From Yersinia enterocolitica (lineage in GTDB: Bacteria; Pseudomonadota; Gammaproteobacteria; Enterobacterales; Enterobacteriaceae): a stretch of 64,000 nt of DNA. A model generated the notes under the pieces. It searched no databases. It saw nothing but the letters and a program-made list of their open reading frames with translations, and was not told where the DNA came from. Numbering within the stretch: position 1 is the stretch's first letter; every line of letters starts with the position of its first letter. Positions 60,400 through 64,000 of the stretch are shown in pieces. The stretch covers positions 2,480,001 through 2,544,000 of the forward strand of contig NBTC02000002.1 in NCBI GenBank assembly GCA_002082245.2, given 5' to 3'. Made by a program: the position numbers and the translations under genes.

Positions 60400-60498
60400 A
60401 TGATACGCATTATACTGCGTTACGAAGCACGCATCTCCGGCGATAGCCGAGCCTGGTTTAATATAGATTACCGCCTCGCCAACGATTTCCCGCGTTAA
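60400..60498 (+). CDS. tnaC: Tryptophanase leader peptide TnaC
   Basis: A 32-residue leader with AGAGGG before the ATG. It contains the TnaC signature WFNID (W19, D23) and a proline at position 31, exactly 12 residues after Trp as in E. coli (W12, D16, P24), the three residues needed for tryptophan-induced ribosome stalling. Unlike E. coli, where Pro is the last sense codon, one Arg codon and TAA follow. Stalling would then block elongation, as reported for the Proteus vulgaris leader. It lies 201 nt before tnaA. A small hairpin (TTCAGC/GCTGAA, 60514-60529) follows. Confidence 0.85.
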   Translation: MIRIILRYEARISGDSRAWFNIDYRLANDFPR

Positions 60499-60623
60499 CT
60501 CCCCCATTGCTTATTCAGCTTAGGCTGAAAAAACTCATCTCTTTATTTTGTTGCCGTCATTGGTAATGTGAATGGCTATTTTCACTCGCCAAAATATGAC
60601 TGCATTTTAAATATTAATAATAA

Positions 60624-60686
60624 AAATACCCAAAATGATTGGCGTTGCAGAGACGTTAGCTGCGACTTCAAGTTCCAAGGGTATTT
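60624..60686. repeat. Short palindromic repeat in tnaC-tnaA
   Basis: A 63-bp element with terminal AAATACCC/GGGTATTT and inner TGCGACTTCAAG, similar to the short element at 5459. It ends directly before the tnaA ribosome binding site GGAG (60687-60690) and lies where the Rho-dependent leader control region is expected. Confidence 0.6.
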
Positions 60687-60699
60687 GGAGTCATAAGCC

Positions 60700-62100
60700 A
60701 TGAAACGTATCCCAGAGCCCTTCCGTATTAAAATGGTTGAAAATATTCGGATGACCAACCGGGAAGATCGTGAGAAAGCATTAATCGAGGCAGGCTATAA
60801 CCCATTCTTACTGCCGAGTGAAGATGTCTATATTGATTTGCTCACCGACTCTGGCACCGGTGCGATGAGTGACCGCCAATGGGCCGGATTAATGATGGGC
60901 GATGAGGCCTATGCCGGTTCGCGTAACTACTATCACTTGTGTGACCAAGTGAAGAAACTGATTGGCTATCCATTTACTATCCCAACCCATCAGGGGCGTG
61001 GCGCGGAGCAAATATTATTCCCTTGCCTGATTGCGAAAAAACAAAAAACCGGTGGTGGCAAGAAACCGGTCTTTATTTCCAACTTCCACTTTGATACCAC
61101 TGCCGCCCATGTTGAGATGAACGGCGCGAAGGCAATTAACGTAGTCACACCGAAAGCCTTTGATACCGTTACGTATTATGACTGGAAAGGGGATTTCGAT
61201 TTAGATCAGTTAAAGGCAACCATCGCTGAACATGGTGAAGAAAACGTAATTTCTATTATTACCACCGTGACCTGTAATAGCTCCGGCGGCCAACCTATTT
61301 CCATGAGCAATATGCGTGAAGTGTATCGCATCGCTCAGCAGCACAATATTCCAGTAGTGATCGACTCGGCTCGCTTCTGTGAGAATGCCTGGTTTATCAA
61401 ACAAAGAGAGCCGGGTTACGCAGATAAGTCGGTCAAAGAGATCATTCTGGAGATGTACCAATATGGTGATATGTTAACCATGTCTGCCAAAAAAGATCCC
61501 ATGGTGAATATTGGCGGGCTGTGTTGTTTCCGTACCGATGAACACCTGTTTGACGATGTTCGCATCCGTTGTGTACCAATGGAAGGGTTTGTCACCTATG
61601 GCGGTTTAGCCGGTCGTGATATGGAAGCGCTGGCTATCGGGCTGGAAGAAGGGATGAACGAGGACTTCCTGAAGTACCGCATCGGACAAGTCGAATATTT
61701 GGGTGAACGCCTGCGGGCGGGCGGGATTCCAATTCAGTATCCTACCGGCGGCCACGCGGTATTTGTCGATGCCAAGATTCTGCTGCCACATATTCCGGCG
61801 GAGCAATTCCCAGCCCAAGCCTTAAATAACGCACTGTATCTGGAGGCGGGTATCCGCAGTGTGGAAATTGGCTCGCTACTGTTGGGACGAGATCCAGAAA
61901 CGGGTAAACAAAAACCGTCACCGCTGGAACTGCTGCGTCTGACTATCCCGCGCCGGGTCTACACCAACGACCATATGGATTACATCGCTGATGCCCTGAT
62001 CTCGCTCAAGTCACGCGCTCATGATATCAAAGGCTTAACCTTTACCTACGAACCCCCGGTTCTGCGCCACTTTGTTGCGCGATTAAAACCGGTCGAATAA
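60700..62100 (+). CDS. tnaA: Tryptophanase
   Basis: Pyridoxal-phosphate enzyme cleaving tryptophan to indole, pyruvate and ammonia. The 466-residue product has [37 protein letters not shown] and the cofactor lysine in MSAKKDP (K264/K265). The tail [20 protein letters not shown] resembles the Proteus vulgaris tryptophanase more than the E. coli one. Tyrosine phenol-lyase was considered, but the lid and C-terminal sequences and the TnaC leader point to tryptophanase. No tnaB permease follows. Confidence 0.94.
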   Translation: MKRIPEPFRIKMVENIRMTNREDREKALIEAGYNPFLLPSEDVYIDLLTDSGTGAMSDRQWAGLMMGDEAYAGSRNYYHLCDQVKKLIGYPFTIPTHQGRGAEQILFPCLIAKKQKTGGGKKPVFISNFHFDTTAAHVEMNGAKAINVVTPKAFDTVTYYDWKGDFDLDQLKATIAEHGEENVISIITTVTCNSSGGQPISMSNMREVYRIAQQHNIPVVIDSARFCENAWFIKQREPGYADKSVKEIILEMYQYGDMLTMSAKKDPMVNIGGLCCFRTDEHLFDDVRIRCVPMEGFVTYGGLAGRDMEALAIGLEEGMNEDFLKYRIGQVEYLGERLRAGGIPIQYPTGGHAVFVDAKILLPHIPAEQFPAQALNNALYLEAGIRSVEIGSLLLGRDPETGKQKPSPLELLRLTIPRRVYTNDHMDYIADALISLKSRAHDIKGLTFTYEPPVLRHFVARLKPVE

Positions 62101-62176
62101 AGCGCGACTGCCACTCTCCCCCTGCTCACTTCAGGCTGGGGGAATATTGCTGCCAAATAGGTTAGTCATTACCCTT

Positions 62177-62194
62177 AGCGCCCTTCCGGGCGCT
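62177..62194 (-). terminator. Hairpin at the setA stop
   Basis: A 7-bp perfect stem AGCGCCC/GGGCGCT with a 4-nt loop overlaps the setA stop codon, between the convergent ends of tnaA and setA. It has no T-run, so it may be a weak terminator or a stabilising hairpin. Confidence 0.4.
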
Positions 62195-63374
62195 ATGCCT
62201 CTCTCACCCGTGCACAGATGATTAACGCCAGAATAGCTAATCCCATCGCCACCACATATACCGAATTATGGCCCCAGGTTTCGGTCAATACCCCTTGCAG
62301 AATCCCCGCCAGAATCACCCCAGTGGAAATGCTATTGGTAAACAGCGTGGTTGCTGCCCCGGCTCTGCCTGGCATTAAATCCTGAAAATAGAGCATGCCA
62401 ATCCCGGCGACAATACCAATAAAAATGGCATTAAAAATCTGCAATAGCATCAGTGCAGTTTTGAATTTGAATAACACCAATCCGGTATAAAACAGCACAC
62501 CCGCCAGCACCGCAAACAGCATAATTTTGCGCTTACCAAAACGCCTGACCGAGTAACCCGCCAGCAGCATAATAGGGATTTCCAACCCGGCAGCAGTCCC
62601 CATCAACAGACCAGCCAACCGCTCAGGCAATCCCAAGCTTGCTGTGATATACAGAGGCATATCAATGATGTACATGGTGTTGCAGGTCCACATCAACATT
62701 GAAGCAATAAACAGCAACAAAACGTCTTTATCGGCAAACAAACTGCCCTGCACCACCGCTGGCGCATCTACTACTGGCTCTGCTCGCTGCACCGAGGGCA
62801 AAATAAACCACACCACCAGCGCACTGAGGACAAAAATACCGGCGGCGATACTGAACATCAGCGTAAAGCCATAATTCAGCGCTAACATAAACGACAGCGG
62901 CGGGCCGATAACCCAAGCCAATGAAAGCTGCGCACGCATAATCGAACTAAACATCACCACTTCCCGCGCCGAGCTATCGGCATATTCTCGCGCTAAGGCG
63001 AAAATCTGCGGCATGGCGGTATTTGCTACTGCTGCCAGCAGCACACCGGCAGTGATTAGCGTCAGATAGTCACGATTAAAAGCAAATAGCAGGCAGTTCC
63101 CCACCGCCATCAAGTAGCAGACCATAATTAGCTTGCGGCGGTCACCACGTAAATCTGATCGTTTGGCCAGTACAAAGCTGACGGTAATCCCGGCAATGGC
63201 ATTGACGGTATAAAACAATCCCACCCACAGTGGGCGTACTTTCACTTCAGTGCTTAAGAACAAGCTTAATGTCGGTGCCTGTAACGCGCCGGCGATACCG
63301 GAAAGAAAAGCCACCACGAAGAAAGCGAGAAACACCGGGTTAATACGGCGGGAAAAGATCAAAGCAGATTTCAT
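62193..63374 (-). CDS. setA: Sugar efflux transporter SetA
   Basis: Major-facilitator exporter of glucose and lactose analogues; in E. coli it is induced with SgrS under sugar-phosphate stress. The 393-residue product has 12 hydrophobic segments and closely follows remembered E. coli SetA (GALQAPTLSLFLSTEV, LFYTVNAIAGI, FSSIMRAQLSLAWVIGPP, FQDLMPGRAGAATTLFTNSI). The ATG at 63374 follows GGAG; an upstream ATG at 63401 is less likely. The sgrR gene that lies upstream in E. coli is not visible in this window. Confidence 0.9.
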   Translation of the reverse strand: MKSALIFSRRINPVFLAFFVVAFLSGIAGALQAPTLSLFLSTEVKVRPLWVGLFYTVNAIAGITVSFVLAKRSDLRGDRRKLIMVCYLMAVGNCLLFAFNRDYLTLITAGVLLAAVANTAMPQIFALAREYADSSAREVVMFSSIMRAQLSLAWVIGPPLSFMLALNYGFTLMFSIAAGIFVLSALVVWFILPSVQRAEPVVDAPAVVQGSLFADKDVLLLFIASMLMWTCNTMYIIDMPLYITASLGLPERLAGLLMGTAAGLEIPIMLLAGYSVRRFGKRKIMLFAVLAGVLFYTGLVLFKFKTALMLLQIFNAIFIGIVAGIGMLYFQDLMPGRAGAATTLFTNSISTGVILAGILQGVLTETWGHNSVYVVAMGLAILALIICARVREA

Positions 63375-63501
63375 TCCAGGCTCCAGCGCCAGAAATAACA
63401 ATTAAACGCTATGCTACAGAAGCGGGTAGATTTATATAGAGAAAAGTATATCAGCCGCATAAATTTCACATCCGAATAATGGATACGGCTGACCGTGTTT
63501 C

Positions 63502-63769
<268 letters not shown>

Positions 63770-63860
63770 AAAAAAGCCAGCAGGTTGTTAAGCCTACTGG
63801 CTGGTGAAAGTCACCATTACTCAGAAATTTTTGGTACACAGCAAGGCAAGACTTGGTTCA
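63770..63860 (-). ncRNA. SgrS-like RNA 3' end or glycyl radical gene terminator
   Basis: On the minus strand CTGAGTAATGGTG is followed by a small stem and then a terminator hairpin (GCCAGTAGG/CCTGCTGGC) and seven T (63769-63775). This matches the layout of the E. coli SgrS 3' end (seed CTGAGTATTGGTG, short stem, GCCAGCAG...CTGCTGG, U-run) as remembered, and it lies upstream of setA as sgrS does. It is also simply where the terminator of the glycyl radical gene would be, so both readings stand. Confidence 0.45.
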
Positions 63861-63898
63861 TTTAACAGACATCAACATCAATTATCATCTACCACAGC

Positions 63899-64000
63899 TC
63901 ACAAAGTGTGCTCTGTTCGGGCGATGATATCGTCTTGTGCATCTGGCGATAGCGCGGTAAAGAATGCCGAGTAACCGGCAACCCGCACCACCAGATCACG
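63899..64000 (-). CDS. Glycyl radical enzyme, C-terminal fragment (partial)
   Basis: The last 33 residues of a gene that runs out of the window. They contain the glycyl radical motif RVAGYSAFF, in which the Gly carries the radical installed by an activating enzyme, followed by [17 protein letters not shown]. This fits pyruvate formate-lyase-like and dehydratase members (PflD/YbiW-type). The subfamily cannot be told from this part. Oxygen-sensitive anaerobic metabolism is expected. Confidence 0.85.
   Translation of the reverse strand, partial: RDLVVRVAGYSAFFTALSPDAQDDIIARTEHTL

Noticed and set aside
60700..62100. Tyrosine phenol-lyase
   Set aside because: C-terminal and active-site surroundings follow tryptophanases, and a TnaC leader precedes the gene.

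Overview
The window is a chromosomal segment of an enterobacterium, most probably an indole-positive Yersinia of the enterocolitica group. Evidence: almost every protein is a close relative of an Escherichia coli K-12 gene in the same local order (fepA; lpdA-aceF-aceE-pdhR-aroP; ampE-ampD; nadC-ppdD-hofBC; guaC; coaE-zapD-yacG; mutT-secA-secM; the complete dcw cell-division/wall cluster; cra-ilvHI; leuO-leuABCD; setA). ERIC-type intergenic repeats with the extra inner segment seen in yersiniae are frequent, and a tryptophanase gene is present. The genus call is inference; no rRNA or tRNA gene was seen.

Layout. 0.4-3.9 kb: ferric-enterobactin-type TonB receptor and a divergent AraC-family regulator sharing an intergenic region with a strong Fur box. 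4.0-11.4 kb: pyruvate dehydrogenase operon (pdhR-aceE-aceF-lpdA, minus strand) with a perfect PdhR operator, two inverted ERIC copies and a structured RNA leader before aceE. 12.2-13.6 kb: aroP. 14-20 kb: ampD/ampE, nadC, and the type IV pilin-like ppdD-hofB-hofC set. 20-23.5 kb: guaC, coaE-zapD-yacG, mutT. 23.6-45.7 kb: secM-secA and the dcw cluster from mraZ to lpxC, all on the minus strand with start/stop overlaps, plus a divergent DUF721 (DciA-like) gene. 46.6-54.3 kb: alaE, cra, ilvIH, an AMP-binding acyl-CoA synthetase and leuO. 55-60 kb: the leucine operon with leader peptide and attenuator. 60.3-62.1 kb: tnaC-tnaA. 62.2-64 kb: setA, a tandem ERIC array, an SgrS-like RNA 3' end and the C-terminus of a glycyl radical enzyme.

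How it works together: central metabolism (pyruvate to acetyl-CoA under PdhR), branched-chain amino acid synthesis (ilvIH, leuABCD, leuO), envelope growth and division (dcw, lpxC, ampDE), and protein export (secM/secA arrest-peptide control) are all ordinary core functions. The unusual material is regulatory and intergenic: a repeat fused to the end of SecM right after its arrest motif, a TnaC leader with a sense codon after its critical proline, a three-way-junction RNA in the aceE leader, and an SgrS-like 3' end. No new multi-gene system such as a defence island or prophage was found.
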